In this document: positions 25,276 to 37,096 of the stretch, piece by piece
How the letters are laid out: each line of letters opens with the position of its first letter
Numbering within the stretch: the stretch's first letter is position 1
NCBI RefSeq assembly: GCF_016862995.1
Contig: NZ_BOOA01000034.1
Span: forward strand, 1-64,000
Reading direction: 5' to 3'
Length of the DNA stretch: 64,000 bases
Source of the DNA: Acrocarpospora phusangensis
Lineage (GTDB): Bacteria; Actinomycetota; Actinomycetes; Streptosporangiales; Streptosporangiaceae
The notes under the pieces: model-generated
The model's input: only the letters and a program-made list of their open reading frames with translations
Database searches by the model: none
What the model was told of the DNA's origin: nothing
Position numbers and translations under genes: made by a program

Positions 25276-25468
25276 CCAGGATCCGCGAAATGAAAGTTTC
25301 ATGCGCTCCGGCTTTCCGGGCATTCTCCGGTGCGCGGCCCAGACGATCGCCCCAGATCCGGAGATCCCCGCAGGGAACGGCGTAATTTCCCGCCCCCAAC
25401 AACTGGCCCTAATGCCATGTGATGGATAACGTTGCGGAGGACTCGCGCCGAGTTCCACCTGTTCAAGG

Positions 25469-25482
25469 TGGGAGCGTTCCCA
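25469..25482. promoter_or_regulatory. CebR/CelR-type box 1
   Basis: TGGGAGCGTTCCCA differs at one base from TGGGAGCGCTCCCA, the operator of the cellobiose-responsive LacI-family repressors CebR (Streptomyces) and CelR (Thermobifida). It lies 178 bp upstream of the NRPS start and 126 bp upstream of box 2. Confidence 0.7.
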
Positions 25483-25594
25483 CGACCGATTCCGGCCGCA
25501 GGCGAGTTCGGCTGAGGCGGTGCCACTACGGCGGCCCGAATTCCGGGCTGCCGATATTAGCGGTGCCGTGAAGAGTTGACTGGACCATGCAGGA

Positions 25595-25608
25595 TGGGAG
25601 CGCTCCCA
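25595..25608. promoter_or_regulatory. CebR/CelR-type box 2, perfect match
   Basis: TGGGAGCGCTCCCA is identical to the CebR/CelR consensus operator. It lies 39-52 bp upstream of the NRPS GTG start and 13 bp past a TTGACT -35-like element, where a bound repressor would cover the -10 region. Confidence 0.8.
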
Positions 25609-25646
25609 GTGTTCTGTGCCCGTGGAGTCGATCCGGGGGTCATGCC

Positions 25647-28600
25647 GTGACGCGGGCCGAACTCTCGCCCGCCCAGCGTTCCCGGCTCGCCCAGCGGTTC
25701 CGCCAAGGAGCCGCCGGCCTGTCCATCCAGCCCCGCCCGCCGGGCACCGCGCCCCCGCTCTCGTACGCGCAGGAGCGGCTCTGGTTCCTGGAGCAGTACG
25801 CGCCGGACACCCCGGCCCACACCGTCTCCTTCGCGGTCCGGGTGGACGAGGCCGTCGACGAGCCGGCCATGGCCGCCGCGCTCCGCGACCTGACCGCCCG
25901 GCACGAGGCCCTGCGCACGCGCTTCGCCGTCACCGAGGACGGCGAACCCCAGGTCCTGCTGGACGCGCCCGACGCCGAGTTCACGGTGGACGACGACCCG
26001 TCGCGGCTCCAGCGGGAGCTGGACCGGCCGTTCGACCTGGAACGCGGGCCCCTGGTCCGGGTGCTCGTGCTCAGGCTCGGCCCCGCCGAGTCGGCGCTGC
26101 TGCTGACCATGCACCACAGCGTCACCGACGGCTGGTCCTGCGACATCGCGATGGAGGAGCTGTTCGCGCTCTACGCCGCCAGGAGGACCGGGACGCCCGC
26201 CCGGCTCGCGCCCCTCGCCGCGCAGTACGGCGACTACGCGCGCTGGCAGCGGGAGCGCTCGCACGACGGCGACATCGCGTACTGGAAGAGCCGGCTGGCC
26301 GGGCTGCCGCCGCTGGACCTGCCGACCGACTTCCCCCGGCCGCCCGAGCAGCGGTGGGAGGGCGCGGCCCATGACGTCTGGATCGACGCCGAGCTGACCG
26401 AGGCGCTCACGGTACTCGGGCGCGGGCACGGGGCGACGCCGTACATGACCGTGCTGGCCGCGTTCCAGGTGCTGCTGTCCCGGTTCTCCGGGCAGGAGGA
26501 CTTCGCGGTCGGCTCGCCGGTGTCGGGACGGGACCTGGTCGAGCTGGAGCGCATGGTCGGGGTGTTCGTCAACTCGCTGGCGATGCGCGCGGACCTGTCC
26601 GGCGACCCGACGTTCACCGAGCTGCTCCAGCGGACCAGGGAGACGTGCCTGGACGCGTACACGCACCAGGAGCTGCCGTTCGACCGGCTGGTGAGCGAGC
26701 TGGCCGTCGAGCGGGACGTGTCCAGGCCGCCGGTGTTCCAGGTGCTGTTCGCGCTGCACAACTACCGGTCCGGCTGGCTGAGGACGCCGGGGCCGGCGCT
26801 GGAGGCGTTCCCGGTGCCGACCGTCTCCAGCCGGTTCGACCTGGCGTTGTACCTGTTCCAGACGCCGGGCGGGCTGACGGGGACGTTCGTCTACTCCACG
26901 GCGCTGTTCCGCGCCGAGACGATGGACCGGCTGAACGCCTGCTTCGTCCGGCTGCTGCGCTCCATCGCGGCCGATCCGGACGTGCCGATCTCGGCGCTGG
27001 AGCTGGCGCCGGAGGAGGAGACGGCCGAGGTGCTGGCCTTCGGGGCGAGCGAGCCGCCGGTTCCGTTCACCGGCGCGGGAACGTTGCACGAGGCGATCGC
27101 GGCGCAGGCCGCCCGTACGCCCTGGGCCACGGCCGTCGTGTGCGGGGACCGGTCACTCACGTACGCCGATCTGGACGGGCTGGCCGGCGAGCTGGCCGGC
27201 CGGCTGCGGCGGCTGGGGGCGGGCCCGGGGCACCGGGTGGGGGTCTGCCTGGAGCAGTCGGCCGAGTCGGCGGTGGCGGTGCTCGGGGTGCTCAAGTCGG
27301 GCGCCGCGTACCTGCCGCTGGATCCCGAGCATCCGAAGGACCGGCTCGCGTACGTCCTGGCGGACGCGGGGGCCGAACTGGTGGTCACCGAGGGCCCGCT
27401 GCTCGATCGCCTGCCGGACGGGGTGAGCCCCGTCCTGGTCGGGGACCCGGCGAGCCAGGGCTCGAGCCTCGGCGAGGACACCGGCGGCGCGCACGCCGGG
27501 CCCGGGGACCTCGCGTACGTGATCTACACGTCCGGCACGACCGGGCGGCCGAAGGGCGTCGCCGTCCAGCACCGGGAGGTCATGACCTACCTGGCGGGCG
27601 CGCACGAGCGCCTGGGCATCGAGCCGGGCGCGTCGTTCGCGCTGCTCCAGTCGCTGGCGTTCGACTTCGCGGTGACGGTCTTCTACCTGTGCCTGATGAC
27701 CGGCGGCACAATGGACCTGATCGCCTCCCGGACGGCGGGCCCCGATCTGGCCGCGCGGTTCCGGAGCAGGCCGCCGGACTACCTCAAGATCACGCCCTCC
27801 CACCTGGCGGCACTGACCGCGGACACGCCCGCCGCCGAGCTGCTGCCCCGGCGGCTGCTGATCCTGGGCGGGGAGGCCGCCGACGGCGGATGGGCGGGCG
27901 AGCTGGCCCGGATCTGCCCGGTGGTCAACCACTACGGCCCGACCGAGGCCACGGTGGGCGTCACGACGTACCGGATCGAGGGCGAGCCGGGCGGGACGCT
28001 GCCGATCGGCAGGCCGCTTCCCGGGGCGCGGGTGCACGTGCTGGACCGGAGCCTGCGGCCGGTCCCGGTGGGCGTGCCCGGCGAGGTGTACCTGGGCGGC
28101 GAACGGCTGGCGCGGGGGTACCTCAACCGGCCGGGGCCGACCGCCGGGAGCTTCCTTCCCGACCCGTACGGCGCGCCGGGCGCGCGCATGTACCGCACCG
28201 GCGACCTGGCCCGCTGGCTGCCCTCCGGGGACCTGGAGTTCCTCGGCCGCCGCGACCATCAGCTCAAGATCCGCGGATACCGGGTCGAACCCGCCGAGAT
28301 CGAGGCCGTCATCGGCGGCTCCTGCGTGGTCGTGCCCCGCGACGGCCGCCTGGTGGCCTACCTGGCGGGCGACCCCGTCCCGGACGCGGAGCTGCGCGAC
28401 CGGCTCGGCCGTACCCTGCCCGACTACATGATCCCTGCCCAGTTCGTCTGGCTGGAGGAGCTCCCGCTCAAGTCCCACGGCAAGATCGACCGCGACCGGC
28501 TGCCCGAGCCGGCCGCCCTCCCGGCCGGCGAGTACGTCCCGCCGGCCACCGACTCGGAACGCGCCGTCGCCGAGATCTGGTCCGAACTGCTCGGCGCGGA

Positions 28601-30950
28601 GCGGGTCGGCGCGCTGGACGACTTCTTCCACCTCGGCGGTCACTCCCTGCTGGCGATGCGGGTGATCGCGCGCCTGCGCAAGGCCGCGCCGCACCGGACC
28701 GTGACCGTGCTCGACCTGTTCAAGCACCGCACCGTACGCGACCTGGCCCGGCTCCTCGACACCGGCGACAGCGGCCCGAAACGGTTCCTGCACCGGTTCA
28801 CGCCACCCGGCAAGACGACGAAGGGCACGCTGGTCTGCGCGCCGTACGGCGGCGGCAGCGCGGTCATCTACAAACCGCTCGCCGACGTCATGCCGGACGG
28901 CTGGCAGCTGCTCTCCATCGCCGTCCCCGGCCACGAACTCGGCGAGGAGGGCCGCCCGATCACGGAGGTCGCCGACGGCTGCGTGGCCGAGATCCTGGCC
29001 GGCGTCACCGGCCCCCTCGTCCTGTACGGCCACTGCGGCCTGGGCGTCATGCTCACCGTGGAGATCGCCCGCAAACTGGAGGCGGCCGGCCGCGAGGTGG
29101 AGGCCGTCTACCTGGGCGGCATCTTCCCGTTCGGCCGCCCGAAGGGCCGCCTGGCCGGGCTCTCCCGGGTGATGGAACGCCTGCGCAGCGACCAGATCTG
29201 GGCCAACGCCCTGCAGTCGGCCGGGCTGGACATCGACGAGCTCGACCCGGCCCAGCTGAAGCTGATCATCGACAACCGCCGGAAGGGCACCCGGGAGGCC
29301 GAGCAGTACTTCACGAACCTGTTCGAGGAGAACACCGAACGGCTGCGCGCGCCCGTCATCTCGGTGGCCGGGGAACGCGACCCGGCCTGCGAGTTCTACC
29401 AGGAGCGCTACCGCGAGTGGCACCTGCTGAGCGACTGCGTGGCCGGGGTGGTGCTGGACGAGGCCGGGCACTTCTACCTGAAGTACCGCGCCGAGGAGCT
29501 GGCCACGATCGTGACCGGCGTGCACACGGCCATCGCCGGGGACGCCACCGAACCTTTGCGGCGGACCGAACGCTCCACGTGGTGGCTGGAGGGGCTGTCC
29601 CGCAAGGACGTGATGGCCGACGAGGACGGGCTGGCGCTCGGGCCCCAGCCGAGCATGCGCCGGTTCTTCGCGGTGGCAGCCGGGCAGCTCATCTCCTGGA
29701 CGGGGTCGGCGCTGACCGACTTCGCCATCCCCGTGTGGATCTACGTCACCACGGGGTCCTTGGCCAACTTCACGCTGTTCGCCGTGCTCGGCCTGGTGCC
29801 CGGCATGCTGATCTCCCCCGTGGCGGGCGCGATCGTGGACCGGTACGACCGGCGTACGATCATGATCCTCGGGGATGTGGCCGCGGGCGGGGTGCAGCTC
29901 ATCCTGGGCGTGCTGGCGTGGACCGGGAACCTCCAGGTCTGGCACATCTATCCGCTGATCGTGGCGTTGTCGCTGTCGCTCACGTTCCAGCGCTTCGCGT
30001 ACATGTCGGCGGTTCCGCAACTGGTGCCCAAGCAGTACCTGGGCCACGCCAACGGCGTGGTGGCGACCGTGACCGGATCGGCCATGCTGCTGGTGCCGCT
30101 CATGGCGGTCGGGCTGATGTCGGTGATCGGGCTGGGCGGCATCCTCGTGCTGGACGTGGTCAGCTACGTGGCCGCGACCCTCGTCGCGCTCTGCGTCCGG
30201 TTCCCCAGGACGATGGCGTGGCGGCGCAGGGAGAGCCTGATCGAGGAGATCAAGGGCGGCATCCGGCACTCCTGGGGCAACTTCAACTTCCGGGCCATGC
30301 TGCTCTGGTTCGCCGTGCTCAACGTGTTCCTCGCCCCGCTGTGGCTGATGTTCACGCCGCTGGTGCTGTCCTTCGCGACGCTGCCCGACATCGCGCGCGT
30401 CTCGCTGGCCGGCGGGGTCGGCGGCCTGCTCGGCGGCCTGGTGATGAGCGTCTGGGGCGGGCCGCGCAAGTACCGGCTGCGCGGGGTGTTCCTGGCCACG
30501 CTCGGGTTCGCGGTCTTCTGCGGCGTCGTCGGGGCCCGCTCCGACCTGACCCTGATCGCGGCGGGCGCGTTCGGCATGGCCTTCTTCATGACCCTGATCA
30601 ACGGCCAGTACGCCACCATCATCCAGGTCAAAGTGCCCCAGCGCTTCCACGGCCGGGTGATCGCGCTCAACACGCTGGTGGCCTGGTCGACCCTGCCGTT
30701 CGGCTACATCGTGGTCGTGCCGTACGGGTCGGAGCTGTTCAAGCGGATCGGCGAGGCGACCGGCCTGGGCTCGGACCGCGGCATCGGCCTGCTCTACGTG
30801 GTGTGCGGCCTGGCCATCGCGGTCATCGCGCTGGTCGCGCTGCGGATCAGGACACTGGCCCGTTTCGACGAGGAGGTACCGGACGCGATGGCCGATGACC
30901 TGGTGGGCACCGAGGCGCTCAGGCGCCGGCTTGAGAAGGTCGCGCCATGA
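25647..30950 (+). CDS. NRPS C-A-PCP-TE fused to an MFS transporter
   Basis: 1767 residues from the GTG at 25647; an in-frame ATG at 25587 would place box 2 inside the gene, so GTG is preferred although its ribosome-binding site is weak. Order: condensation (about 35-450, HHSVTDG at 156-162), adenylation (about 475-910, YTSGTTGRPKG, YGPTEATVG, KSHGKIDRD), carrier (Ser1000 in LGGHS), thioesterase (about 1018-1300) with the nucleophile elbow GHCGLG, i.e. Cys1130 instead of Ser, plus GERDPA and AGHFY for the Asp and His, then a 12-helix-like MFS permease (about 1336-1767). Binding-pocket residues read by eye as DFTSIGHVG, nearest to Asp-type codes. Makes, releases and probably exports a small peptide. 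Confidence 0.92.
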   Translation: MTRAELSPAQRSRLAQRFRQGAAGLSIQPRPPGTAPPLSYAQERLWFLEQYAPDTPAHTVSFAVRVDEAVDEPAMAAALRDLTARHEALRTRFAVTEDGEPQVLLDAPDAEFTVDDDPSRLQRELDRPFDLERGPLVRVLVLRLGPAESALLLTMHHSVTDGWSCDIAMEELFALYAARRTGTPARLAPLAAQYGDYARWQRERSHDGDIAYWKSRLAGLPPLDLPTDFPRPPEQRWEGAAHDVWIDAELTEALTVLGRGHGATPYMTVLAAFQVLLSRFSGQEDFAVGSPVSGRDLVELERMVGVFVNSLAMRADLSGDPTFTELLQRTRETCLDAYTHQELPFDRLVSELAVERDVSRPPVFQVLFALHNYRSGWLRTPGPALEAFPVPTVSSRFDLALYLFQTPGGLTGTFVYSTALFRAETMDRLNACFVRLLRSIAADPDVPISALELAPEEETAEVLAFGASEPPVPFTGAGTLHEAIAAQAARTPWATAVVCGDRSLTYADLDGLAGELAGRLRRLGAGPGHRVGVCLEQSAESAVAVLGVLKSGAAYLPLDPEHPKDRLAYVLADAGAELVVTEGPLLDRLPDGVSPVLVGDPASQGSSLGEDTGGAHAGPGDLAYVIYTSGTTGRPKGVAVQHREVMTYLAGAHERLGIEPGASFALLQSLAFDFAVTVFYLCLMTGGTMDLIASRTAGPDLAARFRSRPPDYLKITPSHLAALTADTPAAELLPRRLLILGGEAADGGWAGELARICPVVNHYGPTEATVGVTTYRIEGEPGGTLPIGRPLPGARVHVLDRSLRPVPVGVPGEVYLGGERLARGYLNRPGPTAGSFLPDPYGAPGARMYRTGDLARWLPSGDLEFLGRRDHQLKIRGYRVEPAEIEAVIGGSCVVVPRDGRLVAYLAGDPVPDAELRDRLGRTLPDYMIPAQFVWLEELPLKSHGKIDRDRLPEPAALPAGEYVPPATDSERAVAEIWSELLGAERVGALDDFFHLGGHSLLAMRVIARLRKAAPHRTVTVLDLFKHRTVRDLARLLDTGDSGPKRFLHRFTPPGKTTKGTLVCAPYGGGSAVIYKPLADVMPDGWQLLSIAVPGHELGEEGRPITEVADGCVAEILAGVTGPLVLYGHCGLGVMLTVEIARKLEAAGREVEAVYLGGIFPFGRPKGRLAGLSRVMERLRSDQIWANALQSAGLDIDELDPAQLKLIIDNRRKGTREAEQYFTNLFEENTERLRAPVISVAGERDPACEFYQERYREWHLLSDCVAGVVLDEAGHFYLKYRAEELATIVTGVHTAIAGDATEPLRRTERSTWWLEGLSRKDVMADEDGLALGPQPSMRRFFAVAAGQLISWTGSALTDFAIPVWIYVTTGSLANFTLFAVLGLVPGMLISPVAGAIVDRYDRRTIMILGDVAAGGVQLILGVLAWTGNLQVWHIYPLIVALSLSLTFQRFAYMSAVPQLVPKQYLGHANGVVATVTGSAMLLVPLMAVGLMSVIGLGGILVLDVVSYVAATLVALCVRFPRTMAWRRRESLIEEIKGGIRHSWGNFNFRAMLLWFAVLNVFLAPLWLMFTPLVLSFATLPDIARVSLAGGVGGLLGGLVMSVWGGPRKYRLRGVFLATLGFAVFCGVVGARSDLTLIAAGAFGMAFFMTLINGQYATIIQVKVPQRFHGRVIALNTLVAWSTLPFGYIVVVPYGSELFKRIGEATGLGSDRGIGLLYVVCGLAIAVIALVALRIRTLARFDEEVPDAMADDLVGTEALRRRLEKVAP

Positions 30951-32332
30951 CCCCCGAGGACCGCGCGGAGCTGGTCAAACGGCTGGCGGAGCTGCCGCCC
31001 GAGCGGCGGGAGGCGCTGCGCAGGTCGCTGGCCGAGCAGGCGGACGGGATGGCCTGGCCGCTCTCCTCCGGCCAGGAGCGGCTGTGGTTCCTGAGCAGGT
31101 TCGACCCGGACGACACCGGCTACCACATGATGTGGCACGTACGGCTGCACGGCGCGGTGGACCACGCCGGGCTGGTGTGGGCCTTCTCCCGGATCGTGGC
31201 CAGGCACGAGGTGCTGCGCACCCGGTTCCTGCTCCGGAGCGACCGGCCCGCGCAGGTCGTCAGGGACCCCGAGACGGTGCCGGTGGAGCGGATCGCCGGC
31301 GGCGGCCAGGACGCCGTGGTCGCGTTCGTCAACCGGCCCTTCGACCTGAGCAGGGACCTGCCGATCCGGGTGGCGCTGATCGGCGACGGCGACGCGCACC
31401 TGCTGTGCATGGTGATCCACCACATCGCCGGCGACGCCTGGTCCCTGGACGTGCTCATGCGCGAGCTGGCCGAGTGCTACGCCGCCTACCAGGAGGGCCG
31501 CGAACCCGCCCTGCCGCCCCTGACCCTGCAGTACCGGCATTTCGCCGTGTGGGAGCGGAAGCGGCAGGACCCGCGCGCCCTGGAGTGGTGGGCCGAGTGG
31601 CTCGCCGGGGTGCCGCCGCTGGACCTGCCCGTCGACCGGCCGCGGCCGAAGCGGTGGAGCGGGCAGGCCGTCCGCGCGTACGTGTCCGTGCCCGACGACG
31701 CCGCGACCCGGCTGGAGGACCTGGCCAAACAGGAGCGCTGCACCCCGTTCATGGCGCTGGTGGTGGCGTTCCAGGCCGGCATGGGCCTGCTGGCCGGGCA
31801 GGAGGACTTCGCCGTGGGCGTGCCCGTGCACGGCCGGGACCGGCCCGAGTTCGCGACGCTGATCGGCTGCTTCTCCAACACGATCGCGGTCCGCGCCGAC
31901 CTGTCCGGCGACCCCACCTTCCGCGAGCTGCTGCGCCGGGCCCGCGGGCCGTTCCTGCGTGCGCTGCAGAACTCCGGCACGCCGTTCGAACGGGTGCTGA
32001 ACGCGGTCCAGCCGCCCCGGGACCTGAGCCGCCCGCCGCTCTGCCAGGTCGTGTTCAACCTGACCCACGACCTGCCCAAGGCCGACCTGTTCCGGACCAC
32101 CCTGGGCGACCTGCGGGTGGAGACGTGCGAGCCGCTGCGCGTCACCCAGGCCAGGGCGGAGGTGCTCGGGGAGATCTACCGGGACTCCTCCGGCGTCGGC
32201 GGCTGGCTCGAGTACAACAGCGACCTGTTCTCCGCCGAGACGGGACACCTCATCGGCGAGACCTTCACCGGCCTGGTCCATCGCGCGGGCAAGCACCCGG
32301 ACCTGCGCCTCTCCCACCTGAAAGGCATGTGA
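30947..32332 (+). CDS. Stand-alone NRPS condensation domain (C1)
   Basis: 461 residues, ATG overlapping the previous stop (ATGA). A helical lead of about 35 residues (LPPERREALRRSLAEQ) precedes one condensation domain (LSSGQERLWFL, RHEVLRTRF, YRHFAVWERKR, NTIAVRADLSGDPTF, RPPLCQVVFNL). The active-site motif is HHIAGDA (158-164): His159 and Asp163 are kept but the final Gly is Ala. It should form a peptide bond between two carrier-bound substrates in trans, most simply serving the A-PCP protein encoded one base downstream. The lead resembles a docking helix and recurs in the last gene of the operon. Confidence 0.9.
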   Translation: MTPEDRAELVKRLAELPPERREALRRSLAEQADGMAWPLSSGQERLWFLSRFDPDDTGYHMMWHVRLHGAVDHAGLVWAFSRIVARHEVLRTRFLLRSDRPAQVVRDPETVPVERIAGGGQDAVVAFVNRPFDLSRDLPIRVALIGDGDAHLLCMVIHHIAGDAWSLDVLMRELAECYAAYQEGREPALPPLTLQYRHFAVWERKRQDPRALEWWAEWLAGVPPLDLPVDRPRPKRWSGQAVRAYVSVPDDAATRLEDLAKQERCTPFMALVVAFQAGMGLLAGQEDFAVGVPVHGRDRPEFATLIGCFSNTIAVRADLSGDPTFRELLRRARGPFLRALQNSGTPFERVLNAVQPPRDLSRPPLCQVVFNLTHDLPKADLFRTTLGDLRVETCEPLRVTQARAEVLGEIYRDSSGVGGWLEYNSDLFSAETGHLIGETFTGLVHRAGKHPDLRLSHLKGM

Positions 32333-32333
32333 G

Positions 32334-34144
<1,811 letters not shown>

Positions 34145-34148
<4 letters not shown>

Positions 34149-37096
34149 AAGCGCCCCTCTCCCCCGCCCAGGAACGCCTCTGGGCGCTCCAGCGGCTGGA
34201 GCCCGGCAACTCCGCCTACAACTGCCATCTGGTCCGGCGGCTGGAGGGCCCCCTCGACCGCGCCGCCTTCGACCGCGCGGTCGCCCTGGTCGCGGCCCGG
34301 CACGAGAGCCTGCGCACCCGCTTCGTCGAGGAGGACGGTGTGCCGTGGGCCGTCGCGGGCACGCCCGCCACGGTGGACTGGCGGCGGGCGGCGGACGAGG
34401 CCGAGGCGGTGGAGCTGGTCGCCGACCTGGTGGGCCGCCCGTTCGACCTGATGGCGGGCACGCCGGTACGGATCTCGGTGATCGAGATCGCCGACGCCGA
34501 CCCGGCCGAGCACGTGCTGTGCGTGGTGCCGCACCACATGGTCGCGGACGGCTGGTCTCTCCAGATCCTCCTGGCCGACCTGGCCGAATGCTACGACGCC
34601 TCGGTGGCGGGGCGGGCGCCCGAGCTGGCGCCGCTGCCGATCCAGCCCAGCGACTTCGCGCGCTGGCAGCGCAGGCGGGACGAGCGGGCCGCGCCGTTCT
34701 GGCTGGAGCGCCTGGCCGACCCGCCGCCGCCCGACCTGCCGTTCCGCGCGGCCGGCACGGCGAGCGGGCGGGGCGGCTTCCACCGGATCGAGATCCCGCC
34801 CGAGGTGGCGCGCGGGCTCGAACGGGTGGGCCGGGAGCGGCGGGCGACGCTGTTCATGGTGCTCACGGCCGCCTACCAGGCGCTGATCTCCCGGCACACC
34901 GGCCGGCGCGACGTGCTGGTGGGCACGGCGGTGGCGGCCAGGGAACGGGCCGGGCTGGAGCCCATCGTCGGGTTCCTGTCGCAGGTCGTGGTGCTGCGCG
35001 GGGACCTGAGCGACGACCCCGCCTTCGCCGAACTGGTGGACAGGACCCGGGCGGACGCGGTGACGGCGCTCGGGCGGCCGGCCGTACCGTTCGAGCGGTT
35101 CGCGCAGCCCTCCGAGATCCTGGTGCCGAGCCTGTTCATCCTGCACAACCAGACGCCCGGCAGGGACGGGTCGTTCGGCGGGCTCACCATGAGCCGGTTC
35201 GAGGACGGGTACCGGCAGGCCAAGGTGGACATCTGCATCGACGCCTGGCATGACGGCAGCCGGATCCTCATGTCCATCAACTACGACGTCGGCCTGTTCG
35301 AGGAGGCGGACATCGCCCTGCTGGGCGAACGATTCCTGCGGCTGCTCGAATCGGCGGCGGCCGACCCGCGGGAGCGGGTGTCGCGGCTGGCGATGGCGGA
35401 CCCGGCGACGGAGCCCGTCCCCGTCCCAATCGAGGTCCCGGTCGAGCCCGTCCCGTTCACGCTGGGCGGGCCGCCGGACGCGGTGGCGCTGATCTGCGGC
35501 GACGACTGGATCACGTACGGGAACCTGGACGAGCGCGCCGGGGAGGTCGCGGAACGGCTGCGCGCGGCGGGAGTCACGACCGGGGATCTGGTGGGCGTCC
35601 GCCTGCCGCGCTCGGTGGAGTTGATCGCGACGCTGCTGGCGGTGTGGCGGCTGGGCGCGGCGTACCTGCCGCTGGACCCGGACGATCCGGACGAGCGCGT
35701 CGCGTTGCTGGCCGAGCCCGCGCATCACGTCGTCACGTCCGAGGGCGTCGTCCCGGGCGGGGGCGTGGGGAGGTATCCGGGGGCCGCGTACGTCATCCCG
35801 ACGTCGGGGACGACGGGCGTGCCCCGGGGAGTGGTCGCCGAGCGGGCCGGGGTCGAGGCCCGGGTGCGGTGGATGCGGGAGGCGTACCGGCTGGGGGCGC
35901 GGGACCGGGTGGTGCAGTTCTCTGCGCTGAGCTTCGACGCGCACGTCGAGGAGGTGTTCCCGGCGCTGGCGGCGGGCGCGGCGCTGGTGCTGCTGCCGGA
36001 CGGCGCGGCCACCCTGCCGGACCTGCTCAGGTCGGCGGCGGGGCGCGAGGTGACCGTGCTGGACCTGCCGACCGCGTACTGGCACCGGCTGGTGGACGTG
36101 ATCGACGAGATCGCCTGGCCCGCCGGCCTGCGGCTGGTGATCCTCGGCGGCGAGCAGGTCATGGCCCCCTCGGTGGAGCGCTGGCGGGACCGGTTCGGGG
36201 ACACGGTGCGCCTGCTCAACACGTACGGCCCGACGGAGGCGACGGTGATCGCGACCGTCGCCGAGCTGGGCGCGGCGGACGCGCGGCGGCGGCCGTCCAT
36301 CGGGACCGCGATCGGCGGCGCGTCCGCGGCGGTGCTCGACGAGCGGGGCGAGGCGGCCCCGGCGGGGGTGGTGGGCGAGCTGGCGCTGGGCGGGATCGGC
36401 GTCGCCCGCGGCTACCTCGGGCGGCCCGGCCTGACCGCGGGCCGGTTCGTGCCGGACCCGTACAACCCGGGCGGGCGCCGCTACCTGACCGGGGACCGGG
36501 CGCGGTGGCGGGCCGACGGCGGCCTGGAGTTCCTCGGCCGGGCCGACGACCAGCTCAAGGTGCGCGGCTTCCGGATCGAGCCGGGCGAGGTGGAGAGCCA
36601 CCTGCTCAGGCACCCCGAGGTGGCGCAGGCGTACGTGACGGCGCGCCAGGACGACCTGGTCGCCTACTACGCGGGCACCGCCGACCCGGTGGACCTGCGG
36701 GCCGACCTGGTCGCCCGGCTGCCGCGGCAGCTGGTGCCGACCGTGTGGGCGCGGCTGGACGCGCTGCCGCTCACCAAGGGCGGCAAGGTGGACAGGTCCG
36801 CGCTGCCGAAGCCGGAGCGCGCCGGCGCGGCCGAGCGGGTGGCGCCGCGCACCGACGCGGAGGAGTTCGTGGCCTCGATCTGGTGCGCGCTGCTCGGCCT
36901 GCCCGAGGTGGGGGTGTACGAGGACTTCTTCGAGCTGGGCGGGCACTCGCTGCTGGCCACCCGGATGGCGGCCAGGATCCGGGCCGGGATCGGCGTGGAG
37001 GTGCCCATCCGCGTCCTGTTCGAGCAGAGCACGGTGGCGGGGCTGGCCGAGGTGCTGGAGGACCTGCTGCTGGCGGAGATGGCGGCCGAGGAGTGA
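34145..37096 (+). CDS. NRPS C-A-PCP module protein
   Basis: 983 residues from the ATG at 34145, overlapping the previous stop (ATGA). Condensation domain about 1-425 with HHMVADG (130-136); adenylation about 440-880; carrier Ser935 in LGGHS. Two features are unusual in the A domain: core A3 reads TSGTTGVPRG with Arg561 where Lys is usual, and the preceding residue is Pro instead of Tyr. Pocket residues read by eye as DAETIGTVI, nearest to Lys-type codes. No epimerase or methyltransferase insert. Ends in an acidic tail near the start of the next gene. Confidence 0.92.

Larger units (their letters stand above)
25276..25646. other. 371-bp regulatory region before the NRPS operon
   Basis: Contains a palindrome ATGAAA-G-TTTCAT (25290-25302) just after the trio, two CebR/CelR-type boxes (25469 and 25595), and a -35-like TTGACT (25576-25581) immediately upstream of the second box. 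No terminator hairpin after the trio and no gene could be recognised. Confidence 0.6.

Noticed and set aside
25587-25646. ATG at 25587 as the NRPS start
   Set aside because: It would put the perfect CebR-type box inside the coding region and add 20 residues unlike an NRPS N-terminus; GTG at 25647 fits better.
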